Both the position numbers and the translations under genes were made by a program. The notes below the pieces were generated by a model. That model worked only from the letters and a program-made list of their open reading frames with translations, was not told the origin of the DNA and did not search any database. Shown here one piece after another: positions 34,463 through 43,125 of a DNA stretch of 64,000 nucleotides; within the stretch, counting starts at the first letter, position 1; every line of letters starts with the position of its first letter. The DNA is from Flavimaribacter sp039888615 (GTDB taxonomy: Bacteria > Pseudomonadota > Alphaproteobacteria > Rhizobiales > Rhizobiaceae): the NCBI GenBank assembly GCA_039888615.1, contig JBDQQS010000001.1, one strand, 5' to 3'.

Positions 34463-34488
34463 GAGCTCCGGATTTCGATCCGGAGCTC
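34463..34488 (+). terminator. Perfect stem-loop with TTCG loop after binding-protein gene
   Basis: An 11-bp perfect stem (GAGCTCCGGAT at 34463-34473, ATCCGGAGCTC at 34478-34488) closed by a TTCG tetraloop starts 12 bp after the stop codon. It lacks a direct T-run but stands just before a second, T-tailed hairpin. Confidence 0.7.
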
Positions 34489-34499
34489 ACAAGACTTTC

Positions 34500-34533
34500 A
34501 AAAAACCTGGCGTTCTCGACGTCAGGTTTTTTT
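34500..34533. terminator. Bidirectional rho-independent terminator between convergent transporter genes
   Basis: A-run, stem and T-run are symmetrical: AAAAAACCTGGCG at 34500-34512, a short loop, and CGTCAGGTTTTTTT at 34520-34533, with one G-T wobble in the stem. It would stop transcription from both sides. It overlaps the last codons and the stop of the minus-strand ATPase gene (stop at 34522-34524). Confidence 0.8.
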
Positions 34534-36180
34534 GTCGTGCGCCGCCTCGCCGACATTGTCCACGCCGCGTTCCTCAAGAAGATGCGTGAGCCAGTCCGGA
34601 TCCATTTCGGGCACCGATGACAGAAGAAGGTCCGTATACTCGTGGTGCGGCGGCTTGAACATCACATCCTTGGGTCCCTGTTCAACCACCTCGCCTTCCT
34701 TCATGACGACGACCACGTCGGAGATCGCTCGCACGGTCGCAAGGTCGTGGGTGATGAACATATAGGCGAGATCCAGTTCCTTCTGCAGCCGGTCAAGCAA
34801 GCGCAGAATTCCTTCCGCGACAAGCTGATCGAGCGCGCTGGTCACTTCGTCGCAAATGATGAAGGTGGGGCCTGCCGCAAGCGCGCGCGCGATACCGACG
34901 CGTTGCTTCTGCCCTCCCGAGAGCTCCGACGGCAGCCGGTTGTAATAGAGCGAAGGTTCGAGTTCGATCTGATTCAGCAACTGGTCGATCGCCGTTTTCA
35001 GTTCTGCTCCGCGCAGTCCGCCATAGAATTGCAGCGGCCTGCCGATGATCTCACCGATCGTCTTTTTAGGATTCAGCGCTGTATCCGCCATCTGGTAGAT
35101 CATCTGGACCTGGCGAAGTTGCTCCTTGCTGCGGTTTTGGTACCGGGCCGGCATCACCTCGCCGTCATACAGGATTTCGCCGGCGTCGGGCGGCAGCAGC
35201 CCGGTGATGCACCGGGCGGTCGTCGATTTGCCGGAACCGGATTCGCCAACCACGGCCACCGTCTGACCGCGATAGATGTCGAATGAAACACCCTTGAGCA
35301 CCTGTACGGGACCGTAGGAGGCGTCTACGCCACGGACCGAGATCAGCGGCGTTTCACTTGCTGGCGGTTGCGGCTTCTGCTCACGCTCGAAACTGCGCAC
35401 CGACCAGAGGGATTTGGTGTAATCCTCCGTCGGATCGGCCAGCATTTTCCTGGTTTCGGCTTCCTCTACTTCGTCCCCTTTCAGGAGAACCTTGATGCGG
35501 TCCGCCATCTGGGCCACGACGGCGAGATCATGCGTGATGTACAGGGCAGCCGTGTTGAACTGCTCGACAATGTCCCTGATCGCCGCGAGCACCTCGATCT
35601 GCGTCGTCACGTCGAGCGCCGTCGTCGGCTCGTCGAAGATGATCAGATCCGGACGGCAACTCATCGCCATCGCGGTCATTGCACGCTGCAACTGACCACC
35701 GGAAACCTGGTGCGGATAGCGAAAGCCGATCTCCTCAGGATTGGGAAGCCGCAGTCGCCGGTAGAGTTCGATCGCATCAGCCTCCATCTCGGACTTCGAA
35801 CTGATCTTGTGCAAACGCCCGGACTCGGTGTGTTGCTCGATCAGCTTGTGCGCCGGATTGAAGGAGGCTGCGGCCGACTGCGCGACATAGGCGATCCGCG
35901 AGCCGCGAAGAGCCCGACGCTCAGCACGCGAGGCCGTAGTGAGGTCCATGCCGTCGAACAGCACCGAGCCGCCCGAGATGCGGCACCCGTCGCGGGTGAA
36001 CCCCATGGCTGCCAGACCGATGGTCGACTTGCCGGCTCCGGATTCGCCGATCAGCCCCATGACCTCGCCGCGGTGAAGGGTCAGATTGACCCCGTGAACG
36101 ATCTCTGTCCACTCTTCGTCCGAATAGCCTTCGATCCGCAGATCCTTGATTTCGAGCAGAACGCTTTTTTCCTTCACCAT
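34522..36180 (-). CDS. Double-domain ABC transporter ATP-binding protein (Dpp/Opp D-F fusion type)
   Basis: The 552-residue protein has two nucleotide-binding domains: first with Walker A GESGAGKST, signature VSGGQLQR, Walker B LIIFDEPTTALD; second with GESGSGKST, LSGGQKQR, FIICDEVTSALD. The second Walker B carries Val after the Glu instead of the usual Pro. It lies 3 bp after the permease gene stop, as last gene of the minus-strand operon, and would power import by the two permeases upstream. Its 3' end lies in a bidirectional terminator shared with the convergent binding-protein gene. Confidence 0.9.
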   Translation of the reverse strand: MVKEKSVLLEIKDLRIEGYSDEEWTEIVHGVNLTLHRGEVMGLIGESGAGKSTIGLAAMGFTRDGCRISGGSVLFDGMDLTTASRAERRALRGSRIAYVAQSAAASFNPAHKLIEQHTESGRLHKISSKSEMEADAIELYRRLRLPNPEEIGFRYPHQVSGGQLQRAMTAMAMSCRPDLIIFDEPTTALDVTTQIEVLAAIRDIVEQFNTAALYITHDLAVVAQMADRIKVLLKGDEVEEAETRKMLADPTEDYTKSLWSVRSFEREQKPQPPASETPLISVRGVDASYGPVQVLKGVSFDIYRGQTVAVVGESGSGKSTTARCITGLLPPDAGEILYDGEVMPARYQNRSKEQLRQVQMIYQMADTALNPKKTIGEIIGRPLQFYGGLRGAELKTAIDQLLNQIELEPSLYYNRLPSELSGGQKQRVGIARALAAGPTFIICDEVTSALDQLVAEGILRLLDRLQKELDLAYMFITHDLATVRAISDVVVVMKEGEVVEQGPKDVMFKPPHHEYTDLLLSSVPEMDPDWLTHLLEERGVDNVGEAAHDKKT

Positions 36181-36183
36181 CGT

Positions 36184-37245
36184 CTACTCCTTCAATCCCG
36201 ACGAAATATGCAGCATCCAGTCGACCACGAAGTTCACGGCGACCGTCAGCAACGCGATAGCCGCCGCCGGAATAAGCGGCGTCAGCAGGCCGAAGGAAAT
36301 CAGCGATGCGTTTTCACGCACCATCGATCCCCAGTCGGCTGTTGGCGGCTGAATACCAAGACCCAGGAAGGACAGCGCCGAAATCGCAAGGAAGACAAAG
36401 CAGAACCGCAGCCCGAATTCGGCGGCCAGAGGCGCGGTGATATTGGGCAGCACTTCCTTCGTTGTCAGATACCAGGTCGATTCTCCACGCAACCGCGCGG
36501 CCTCAATGTAGTCCATCACCACGATATTGCCGGCGACCGCCCGGACGAGACGGAATATCAAGGGCGAATACAACAAGGCGATGACGAGGGTCAGATTGAC
36601 GACGCTGGTGCCGACGATCGTCAGCAAAAGCAACGCGAAGATCAACTGCGGAATGGCCATCAGGATATCGACGATCCGGCCCAGCACCTGATCTACCCAA
36701 CCACCCATAGACGCGGCAACGAGGCCCGCGACGGTGCCGACGATAAAAGCGATCGCCGTCGTCAGTACAGCGATGCCGACCGTGTTGCGGGCGCCGTAGA
36801 TCAGGCGACTGAACAGGTCTCGACCGAGCTGGTCGCCGCCGAGGATCATGACATCGTCCGGCGGCGCGAAGGAACTGCCAACCACTTGCGCCTCGCCGAA
36901 AGGGGCGATTATCGGGGCAAACACCGCCGCGATGACATAGGCGATGATGACGAGCAACCCGAAAGCCGCCGTCAACGGCGCCTTGCGCATGAGTCTCGCG
37001 GGTTCATGCGGCAAGATGTAGGTGAGCGTTTCGCGGAAGCTGTACGAAATGCCGCCGGCGGCCGCCAGCAGCGCGACCCCTATTGTGATTTTTATCAGAA
37101 CATCAACGCCGCCCAGCAATCCGGAAATCAGCGAAATACAAAGCAGCACGAACAGGACGATCAACCCTGATCGCTGCCGGTAAAACGCGGCTACGCAACA
37201 CGCGATGATAAGGAGGGCGTAATAGATGACAGCAAAGGAAACCAT
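36184..37245 (-). CDS. ABC transporter permease, OppC/DppC family with extended hydrophobic N-terminus
   Basis: The 353-residue protein has the OppC core (GGDQLGRDLFSRLIYGARN; coupling loop DYIEAARLRGESTWYL; FLGLGIQPPTADWGSM). Before the standard first helix (about 90-112) there is an extra part of some 85 residues with three hydrophobic segments at about 4-20, 27-45 and 50-68, not found in ordinary OppC. Start at 37245 is fixed by GGAGGGG just upstream; the earlier in-frame Met lies in the neighbouring gene. It follows the OppB-type gene by 10 bp. Confidence 0.86.
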   Translation of the reverse strand: MVSFAVIYYALLIIACCVAAFYRQRSGLIVLFVLLCISLISGLLGGVDVLIKITIGVALLAAAGGISYSFRETLTYILPHEPARLMRKAPLTAAFGLLVIIAYVIAAVFAPIIAPFGEAQVVGSSFAPPDDVMILGGDQLGRDLFSRLIYGARNTVGIAVLTTAIAFIVGTVAGLVAASMGGWVDQVLGRIVDILMAIPQLIFALLLLTIVGTSVVNLTLVIALLYSPLIFRLVRAVAGNIVVMDYIEAARLRGESTWYLTTKEVLPNITAPLAAEFGLRFCFVFLAISALSFLGLGIQPPTADWGSMVRENASLISFGLLTPLIPAAAIALLTVAVNFVVDWMLHISSGLKE

Positions 37246-37255
37246 TATCCCCTCC

Positions 37256-38212
37256 TCACTTCGGATGACGCAGGCGCGGATTGGACAGGATCGATCCGAC
37301 ATCCGCGATGAGATTGAACATGATGAACGTGGCCGCGAAGATCAGACAGCAAGCCTGTACGACTGGAAAGTCTCGTTTCGTGACGCTGTCCACCAGCAAC
37401 TGGCCGACGCCGGGATAGACGAACACCACCTCGACGAGGACAACACCTGTGATGAGATAGGCGAGATTGAGCGCGACGACGTTGATGATCGGCGCGAGGG
37501 CGTTTGGCAGAGCGTGATGGGTGATGACGCGCGCGTTGGGCACGCCCTTGAGCCGCGCCATCTCGATATAGGGAGACGCGAGCAGATTGATGATCGCAGC
37601 GCGCGTCATGCGCATCATGTAGGCCGTGACGACGAGAGCAAGCGTGACCGCCGGCAGTGTGGTCCGATAAATCCTGTCATCGAAATCCATGCCGCTGGTG
37701 ACATTCGAAATCGACGGGAAGAGCTGGCTTTGAACGGCGAAGAAAGCGATCAGAACATATCCCAGGAAGAATTCCGGCGAGGATATGGAAACGAGGCTGA
37801 GAGCATTGGACACCCGGTCGAAGACAGAATTTCGGTAAAGCGCAGTCAGAACGCCGAGGAATATGGCGAGTGGCACAGAGATGGCCGCGGCATAGGCTGC
37901 GAGAAACAACGTGTTCGCGAAACGCGGAGCGATCTGCGCAGTCACCGACCGTTTGTTGGCGAGCGACGTTCCGAAATCGCCCTGAACCGCGCCGCCAAGC
38001 CATTCGAAATAGCGGGTAACAGGAGACTTGTTCAGACCCAATTCCTCGCGTAAGGCGTCTACTGTTTCCTGCGTCGCAGATTGCCCGAGGATTTGTTGGG
38101 CCACATCGCCTGGAAGCAGTTCGACGGCGCCAAAAATAATTATAGAAACTATCAGCAGGGTCACCAAGCCCAGCAGGAGTCGCTTGCCGACCAGCGGCAA
38201 TACACCACCCAT
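37256..38212 (-). CDS. ABC transporter permease, OppB/DppB family
   Basis: The 318-residue permease has the OppB start (LVGKRLLLGLVTLLIVSIIIF), a periplasmic LREELGLNKSPVTRYFEW segment and the permease core with the loop KGVPNARVITHHALPNA. The start at 38212 (MGGVL) is chosen because AGGAGG lies 5 nt upstream; two earlier in-frame Met codons lack such a site. It is the first gene of the minus-strand transporter operon, preceded by a leader with a small hairpin. Confidence 0.87.
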   Translation of the reverse strand: MGGVLPLVGKRLLLGLVTLLIVSIIIFGAVELLPGDVAQQILGQSATQETVDALREELGLNKSPVTRYFEWLGGAVQGDFGTSLANKRSVTAQIAPRFANTLFLAAYAAAISVPLAIFLGVLTALYRNSVFDRVSNALSLVSISSPEFFLGYVLIAFFAVQSQLFPSISNVTSGMDFDDRIYRTTLPAVTLALVVTAYMMRMTRAAIINLLASPYIEMARLKGVPNARVITHHALPNALAPIINVVALNLAYLITGVVLVEVVFVYPGVGQLLVDSVTKRDFPVVQACCLIFAATFIMFNLIADVGSILSNPRLRHPK

Positions 38213-38668
38213 ATTCCCCTCCTTCATTGAGGAAGCCCGTTGGTCGGGCATTTTTTAATTCGCAGCCAGTGTCGCAAGAGGCAGGGTGACAAGTCAACAG
38301 TCAATTCCCTGGAATGCGCCGGTATGCTGTTGAAAATCCTTTATTTTTAGTTACATAACAACGCCCCAGCCCTATAGGAGCGAGAACAATACAACCACTG
38401 TTCATCGCATCAGATCAATTCTGCGGTTGTGTCCGCAGTGTCCTATGGCTCTGTCGCAAGCAGTCCATCGCCGAACCAACCGACGCCATTTGACCGTCAG
38501 AGTGACACAATTTGGACGGGCCCATGACCATCCACTGCGTCATGCACCTTGTGCAAATACGACAACCAGATGACACCATCGCAGATCCGGAGTACCATCA
38601 GGTGATCTGATTTCGCATCGTGAGCGTAAATAAAACGGGCGAACAAAAGAGATACAAGGAGATGTTTC
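38213..38668. other. Divergent intergenic region with a small leader hairpin
   Basis: This gene-free stretch of 456 bp separates the minus-strand transporter operon from the DUF4864 gene. Near its left end, GCCCG (38235-38239) pairs with CGGGC (38245-38249) and is flanked by a T6 run at 38251-38256. On the minus strand this makes a short hairpin in the transporter leader about 20 nt from the ribosome site; on the plus strand it would look like a weak terminator. Two AGTCAA copies 7 bp apart (38292-38304) read TTGACT on the minus strand and are -35 candidates. Nothing else is clear. Confidence 0.4.
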
Positions 38669-39085
38669 ATGCGTATGGTGGCATTCCTGGTCTTCTCGCT
38701 CATGCTCTCGATCGGACTGGCGCGGGCCGAAGACAACGCCAAAATCGTTCAAGGCATCATCAAACAACAGATCGAGGCGTTTAGAAGCGATGATGGGGAA
38801 ACCGCCTATTCCTTTGCGGCTCCGGGTATCAAGAGCGCCTTTCCAGACACCCAGCGCTTCATGGAAATGGTGAAGAACAGGTACGGCCCGATCTACCGTC
38901 CAGGAAATCTGACCTTCGGCCGAAACGCCAGCGAAGGCGATGGCAGGTTGATGATACAGGAACTGCTGATCACCGATACGAAAGGCAAGAGCTGGCAGGC
39001 CGTTTACATTCTCGCCAGACAGGATGACGGAACCTATCGCATCACCGGCGTCCGACTGACGCCGATCCGCGATTCAGCGATCTGA
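38669..39085 (+). CDS. DUF4864 domain-containing secreted protein
   Basis: The 138-residue protein has a Sec signal peptide (MRMVAFLVFSLMLSIGLARA, cleavage after ARA near residue 20) followed by a small cystatin/SnoaL-like domain with IKQQIEAFRSDDGETAYSFAAP and YRPGNLTFG, which I recognise as DUF4864. The function of this family is unknown. An AAGGAG ribosome site precedes the ATG. In related bacteria the gene tends to sit beside propionyl-CoA carboxylase genes; here pccB is convergent, 16 bp away, with no terminator between. Confidence 0.82.
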   Translation: MRMVAFLVFSLMLSIGLARAEDNAKIVQGIIKQQIEAFRSDDGETAYSFAAPGIKSAFPDTQRFMEMVKNRYGPIYRPGNLTFGRNASEGDGRLMIQELLITDTKGKSWQAVYILARQDDGTYRITGVRLTPIRDSAI

Positions 39086-39101
39086 CGGAATTACCGCACG
39101 A

Positions 39102-40634
39102 CTACAATGGAATATTATCATGCTTTTTCCATGGGTTTGTCAGATTTTTCTCACGTAGAAGCCGAAGTCCAGTAGCGACCCGCTTGCGCGTCGAATGCGG
39201 CATGATCACCTCGTCTATATAACCGCGTTCGGCCGCCACGAATGGCGACAGAAACCGTTCCTCGTATCGTTTCGTATGCGCCGCAATCTTCTCTTGATCT
39301 CCGACATCCTTGCGGTGGATGATCTCGACCGCGCCTTTCGCGCCCATAACCGCGATTTCGGCTGACGGCCAGGCGTAATTGAGATCACCCCTGAGGTGTT
39401 TCGACGCCATGACGTCATAGGCGCCGCCATAGGCCTTGCGTGTAATGATGGTGACCTTCGGGACTGTGGCCTCGCCATAGGCGAACAGCAGTTTCGCGCC
39501 ATGCTTGATCAGTCCGCCATATTCCTGAGCCGTTCCGGGCAGGAAGCCCGGCACATCGACGAAGGTAACGATCGGAATCCCGAAACAGTCGCAGAAACGC
39601 ACAAACCGCGCCGCCTTCCTGGACGCATCGCTGTCGAGAACGCCTGCAAGAACCATTGGCTGGTTGGCGACAAACCCCACTGTTCGGCCTTCCACCCTGC
39701 CAAAGCCGCATACGATGTTGGCGGCGAATTTGGCTTGAATCTCGAAAAAATCGCCTTCGTCGATCGTCTTCTGGATCACTTCCTTGATGTCGTAGGGCTT
39801 GTTGGCGTTGTCGGGAATCACGAGATCCAGCGACTTGTCGGGAACATCGATCGGCTGGAAATTGTCGATTTCCGGAACTTCCGACGTGTTGGAAAGTGGC
39901 AAAAGGTCAATAAGACGCCGCATCTGCAAAAGCGCCTCGACATCGTTTTCATAGGCGCCGTCTGCGATCGAGGACTTCGTCGTGTGGATCGACGCGCCGC
40001 CCAATTGCTCGGCTGTGACCGTCTCGTTGGTAACGGTCTTCACGACATCCGGTCCGGTGACGAACATGTAGGATGTGTCGCGCACCATGAAGATGAAATC
40101 GGTCATGGCCGGCGAATAGACATCACCGCCGGCGCAGGGCCCCATGATGACAGAAATCTGCGGTATAACGCCGGAAGCGAGGATATTGCGCTGGAACACT
40201 TCGGCGTATCCGCCGAGCGCGGCCACGCCTTCCTGGATGCGCGCTCCGCCGGCGTCATAGAACCCGATGATTGGCGCGCGGTTGCGCAACGCCATGTCCT
40301 GCAGCTTGGTGATCTTGGCTGCGTGAGCTTCCGAGAGAGAGCCGCCGAAAACCGTGAAGTCCTTGGCGAAAACAAATACTTTTCGGCCGTTGACCGTGCC
40401 CCAGCCAGTGATGACGCCGTCGCCGGGTATCCTGGTTTCCTCCATCCCGAAATCGGTGCAGCGGTGTTGCACGAACATGTCGAATTCCTCGAAGGAGCCC
40501 TCGTCGAGAAATGTTGCGATGCGCTCGCGCGCGGTCAGCTTTCCGCGAGAATGTTGCACATCGATGCGCTTCTGCCCCCCGCCGATTCTCGCTTCCGCGC
40601 GGCGCTCCTGCAATTCCAGCAACACGTCTTTCAA
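39102..40634 (-). CDS. pccB: Propionyl-CoA carboxylase beta subunit (carboxyltransferase)
   Basis: The 510-residue protein matches PccB in length and sequence: GGGQKRIDVQHSRGKLTARER near the N-terminus (first part GGGQKRIDVQH), GGARIQEGVAALGGYAE and MGPCAGGDVYSPAMTDF for the acyl-CoA half, and GFLPGTAQEYGGLIKHGAKLL with KAYGGAYDVMASKHL for the carboxybiotin half. It transfers carboxyl from biotin to propionyl-CoA, giving methylmalonyl-CoA. The start is TTG 40634 (MKDVLLEL), preceded by GGGGGAT and matching the family N-terminus; the upstream ATG is not conserved. No pccA lies in this window. Confidence 0.92.
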   Translation of the reverse strand: MKDVLLELQERRAEARIGGGQKRIDVQHSRGKLTARERIATFLDEGSFEEFDMFVQHRCTDFGMEETRIPGDGVITGWGTVNGRKVFVFAKDFTVFGGSLSEAHAAKITKLQDMALRNRAPIIGFYDAGGARIQEGVAALGGYAEVFQRNILASGVIPQISVIMGPCAGGDVYSPAMTDFIFMVRDTSYMFVTGPDVVKTVTNETVTAEQLGGASIHTTKSSIADGAYENDVEALLQMRRLIDLLPLSNTSEVPEIDNFQPIDVPDKSLDLVIPDNANKPYDIKEVIQKTIDEGDFFEIQAKFAANIVCGFGRVEGRTVGFVANQPMVLAGVLDSDASRKAARFVRFCDCFGIPIVTFVDVPGFLPGTAQEYGGLIKHGAKLLFAYGEATVPKVTIITRKAYGGAYDVMASKHLRGDLNYAWPSAEIAVMGAKGAVEIIHRKDVGDQEKIAAHTKRYEERFLSPFVAAERGYIDEVIMPHSTRKRVATGLRLLREKNLTNPWKKHDNIPL

Positions 40635-40692
40635 TTTGATCCCCCGATACGTTCTGTTCCAGCCACCTTGTAGCCCAATCAACCCACGCCGC

Positions 40693-41481
40693 TCAACCGC
40701 CCGTAACCGCCTGCAGCGTTTTGGCGGCAGCCATCATTTCGCGCTGTCTGAACTCGCGTCGCAGACGCGCCTCCGCATCCTCGCCCCATTGCCGGATATT
40801 CCAGTCTTCATCGACATGCGCCGCAGCCCAGGCTTCTTCCGCTTCAATTTCCTGGAAGGCCACCGCCAGCGCCAGCAATGCAGACCCTGTCAGGGACGTC
40901 ATGCTGTGCAGCGCCGCAACGACGAATGGATCCTGGAACTGCTTCAGGTGAATGTTGACCGCGCGCAGGGATTCCGATGGCTGCTCGACATGCATCACCC
41001 CCTCGGCAAGCACGAAACGGGCTCCGAGCCGGGAATGCGCCCAATCGATGATCGGATCCCATACCTCGTTCTGGCTGGCTACAAGCCCCTCCGGAGAACC
41101 GGCGCGGTAACAAAGCAAATCCGTCCCGGCAAAGCGCAGAACATCTTCAAGCACTGCTTCGGCTTCCAGGGCTACGCCGTCGAGAGCGGTATTCGCGAGC
41201 CGCGTCGCGGGCATGGCGGCCGGATCGATCAATTTTTCCTGGCTGTTCCATTCGTCGGCGATCAGTTCAGCCAGCGCCGGCGTCGGCAGCTTCAGAACAG
41301 ACCTGGCCGGCGTGCGCACGGTCTTGCCGTCGAGTTGCACGACGAACCCGCCGTCTTCCTCAGCGGCAGCCGCCTGTTCATAGAAACGCTTGGGCAATTG
41401 CCGGCCGGAATGTCCCTGGGCCAGACGGACTGGATCGGCGTCCTTCTGCGCGTCATACAGTTCTTCAAGCAAATCCCGCAT
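40693..41481 (-). CDS. ATP12 family chaperone for F1-ATPase assembly
   Basis: The 262-residue protein carries the ATP12 features: RFYEQAAAAEEDGGFVVQLDGKTVRTP at the N-terminus (key part LDGKTVRTP), LPTPALAELIADEWNSQ, and the W-D-P segment followed by W-A-H. In mitochondria and alphaproteobacteria ATP12 binds the F1 alpha subunit before assembly with beta. It is 2 bp from the HAD phosphatase gene and follows it in the same operon. Confidence 0.88.
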   Translation of the reverse strand: MRDLLEELYDAQKDADPVRLAQGHSGRQLPKRFYEQAAAAEEDGGFVVQLDGKTVRTPARSVLKLPTPALAELIADEWNSQEKLIDPAAMPATRLANTALDGVALEAEAVLEDVLRFAGTDLLCYRAGSPEGLVASQNEVWDPIIDWAHSRLGARFVLAEGVMHVEQPSESLRAVNIHLKQFQDPFVVAALHSMTSLTGSALLALAVAFQEIEAEEAWAAAHVDEDWNIRQWGEDAEARLRREFRQREMMAAAKTLQAVTGG

Positions 41482-41483
41482 AT

Positions 41484-42146
41484 CTACTCCGTCACGCCTA
41501 TCAGGTGATCGAGAACTTCCGACGGATGGCTGATCGTGCTGTGCGCTCCGGCCTCCGTCAGTTCGTCCGGCGTGCTATACCCCCAGGTAACGCCAATCGC
41601 TCTGGCGGCCGCCGACCGCGCCATCTGCATATCGTAAATCGCGTCGCCGACCACGATCGTGTCAGCCACGTCCACGCCTACGTCGCGACAGCATTCAAGC
41701 ACCATGGCGGGGTGTGGCTTAGAAGGGCACTCATCGGCGGTGCGGCTTGTGAGGATTGCCTTCTCCAGGCCGTGGCGCGTGAGCAAATTATCAAGGCCGC
41801 GCCGCGACTTTCCGGTGACCACCCCGAGCAAGATGTCGTCCCGGCCGCGCAACTCGTCGAGCAGGTCCCATATACCGTCGTAAAACGGCTCGTGAACCTC
41901 CTGCTCCTCGCGCATCGTCAGACTGTGATGCTTGTAGCGCACGACCATGTTGACGATCCGGTCATTGATCTCTTCCTGCATAAGCACCGAGATAGCCTTG
42001 TCGAGCGTCAACCCGATGATGGACTTGGTGTGATGCAGTTCCGGAACGGCAAGACCTTCTTCGGCGAACGTCCTTTCCATGCTGGCGTGGATGACGTGGG
42101 CGCTGTCGATCAACGTGCCGTCGCAATCGAAAAGAACGAGCTTCAT
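41484..42146 (-). CDS. HAD family hydrolase (phosphoglycolate phosphatase-like)
   Basis: The 220-residue protein has all four HAD motifs: FDCDGTLIDS with the nucleophile Asp and the second Asp at residues 8 and 10, VVTGKSRRG (motif II Thr), KPHP (motif III Lys) and VVGDAIYDMQMA (motif IV). A helical C1 cap lies between motifs I and II. It would dephosphorylate a small metabolite; members next to RluA-type genes are common in this order. Its start overlaps the end of the pseudouridine synthase gene by 4 bp. Confidence 0.88.
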   Translation of the reverse strand: MKLVLFDCDGTLIDSAHVIHASMERTFAEEGLAVPELHHTKSIIGLTLDKAISVLMQEEINDRIVNMVVRYKHHSLTMREEQEVHEPFYDGIWDLLDELRGRDDILLGVVTGKSRRGLDNLLTRHGLEKAILTSRTADECPSKPHPAMVLECCRDVGVDVADTIVVGDAIYDMQMARSAAARAIGVTWGYSTPDELTEAGAHSTISHPSEVLDHLIGVTE

Positions 42147-43111
42147 TCGGCGTGATCCTTGTCGAACCCCAGAAGGTTCCAGCTCTGGACCATGTGTGGC
42201 GGGAGCGGCGCCGTCACATCGACAGTCCCCTTACCGTCCGGATGCGGTATCACAATGCGCCTGGCGTGCAGGTGCAGCTTGTTCTGGAGGCCGCCCGGGA
42301 AATCCCAGTTCTGATCGGCTTCGAAATATTTGGGGTCGCCGATGATCGGACAATCGAGATGGGCGGCGTGGACGCGCAATTGATGGGTGCGCCCGGTATA
42401 GGGCTGCATTTCAAGCCAGGAAAGGTTCTGGCCCGCCTGTTCGATCACCCGGTAGTAGGAGACGGCATGGTCAGCGTCCGGCTCGCCGTGCTTTGCGACG
42501 CGCATGCGATCCCCATCCGGCGTCGTTTCCTTGACAAGCCAGGTCGAGATCCGGCCTTCCTTCTTGCCCGGCGCGCCCTTGACCAGAGCCCAGTAGACCT
42601 TCTCAGTGGCGCGCTCACGAAAGGCGGCTGTCAATCGCTGCGCGGCCTGCCGCGTCCGGGCGACGACCAGCACGCCCGACGTATCCCTGTCGAGCCGATG
42701 AACCAGACGCGGCTTCTCGCCTCTCTTGTTGCGCCAGGCCTCCAGCATGCCGTCGACATGCCGCGCGACCCCGGAGCCGCCCTGCACGGCCAGACCCGCA
42801 GGTTTGTTGAACACAAATACCTTCGGATCCTCATAGATCAGCATAGCTGACAAACGTTCGGCGTCGGATGCATTGGTGGATTTTGCAGCGCTCGTCGGCT
42901 TCTCCGCATCCAGAGGTGGAACGCGGATCGTCTGGCCGGGCTGAATACGCGTATCGGCTTTTGCGCGGCCGCCATCAAGGCGAATCTGGCCCGACCGCAG
43001 AAGCTTCTGCAGGCGACCGAAACCGAGACCCGGGTAATGGGTCTTGAACCAGCGATCGAGGCGCATGCCGCTCTCGTCGCTATCAACGGTTTTCTGTTCT
43101 ACACCCGCCAT
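42143..43111 (-). CDS. RluA family 23S rRNA pseudouridine synthase (RluC/D-like)
   Basis: The 322-residue protein has an N-terminal S4 RNA-binding domain (RLDRWFKTHYPGLGFGRLQK, part of it) and the RluA-type catalytic domain with HRLDRDTSGVLVVARTR, whose Asp is the nucleophile, plus LEMQPYTGRTHQLRVH. It isomerises specific uridines in RNA, probably 23S rRNA. The start is taken at 43111 (MAGVEQ); another Met at 43123 is possible but has no spaced ribosome site. The crcB stop lies 14 bp upstream. Confidence 0.88.
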   Translation of the reverse strand: MAGVEQKTVDSDESGMRLDRWFKTHYPGLGFGRLQKLLRSGQIRLDGGRAKADTRIQPGQTIRVPPLDAEKPTSAAKSTNASDAERLSAMLIYEDPKVFVFNKPAGLAVQGGSGVARHVDGMLEAWRNKRGEKPRLVHRLDRDTSGVLVVARTRQAAQRLTAAFRERATEKVYWALVKGAPGKKEGRISTWLVKETTPDGDRMRVAKHGEPDADHAVSYYRVIEQAGQNLSWLEMQPYTGRTHQLRVHAAHLDCPIIGDPKYFEADQNWDFPGGLQNKLHLHARRIVIPHPDGKGTVDVTAPLPPHMVQSWNLLGFDKDHAE

Positions 43112-43125
43112 GATTCCGATCATTC

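Noticed and set aside
34463..34533. The two hairpins after the Tat-type binding protein as a small RNA or mobile-element end
   Set aside because: Position between convergent stops, A/T flanks and symmetrical form are fully explained by transcription termination.
35368..37170. A 600-codon plus-strand open frame across the ATPase and OppC-type genes
   Set aside because: It is antisense to two well-supported genes, crosses their boundary, and is rich in Arg, His and Gln, typical of GC-rich shadow frames.
39396..40673. A 425-codon plus-strand open frame opposite pccB
   Set aside because: A mirror frame of a highly conserved gene; composition and lack of motifs indicate no coding function.
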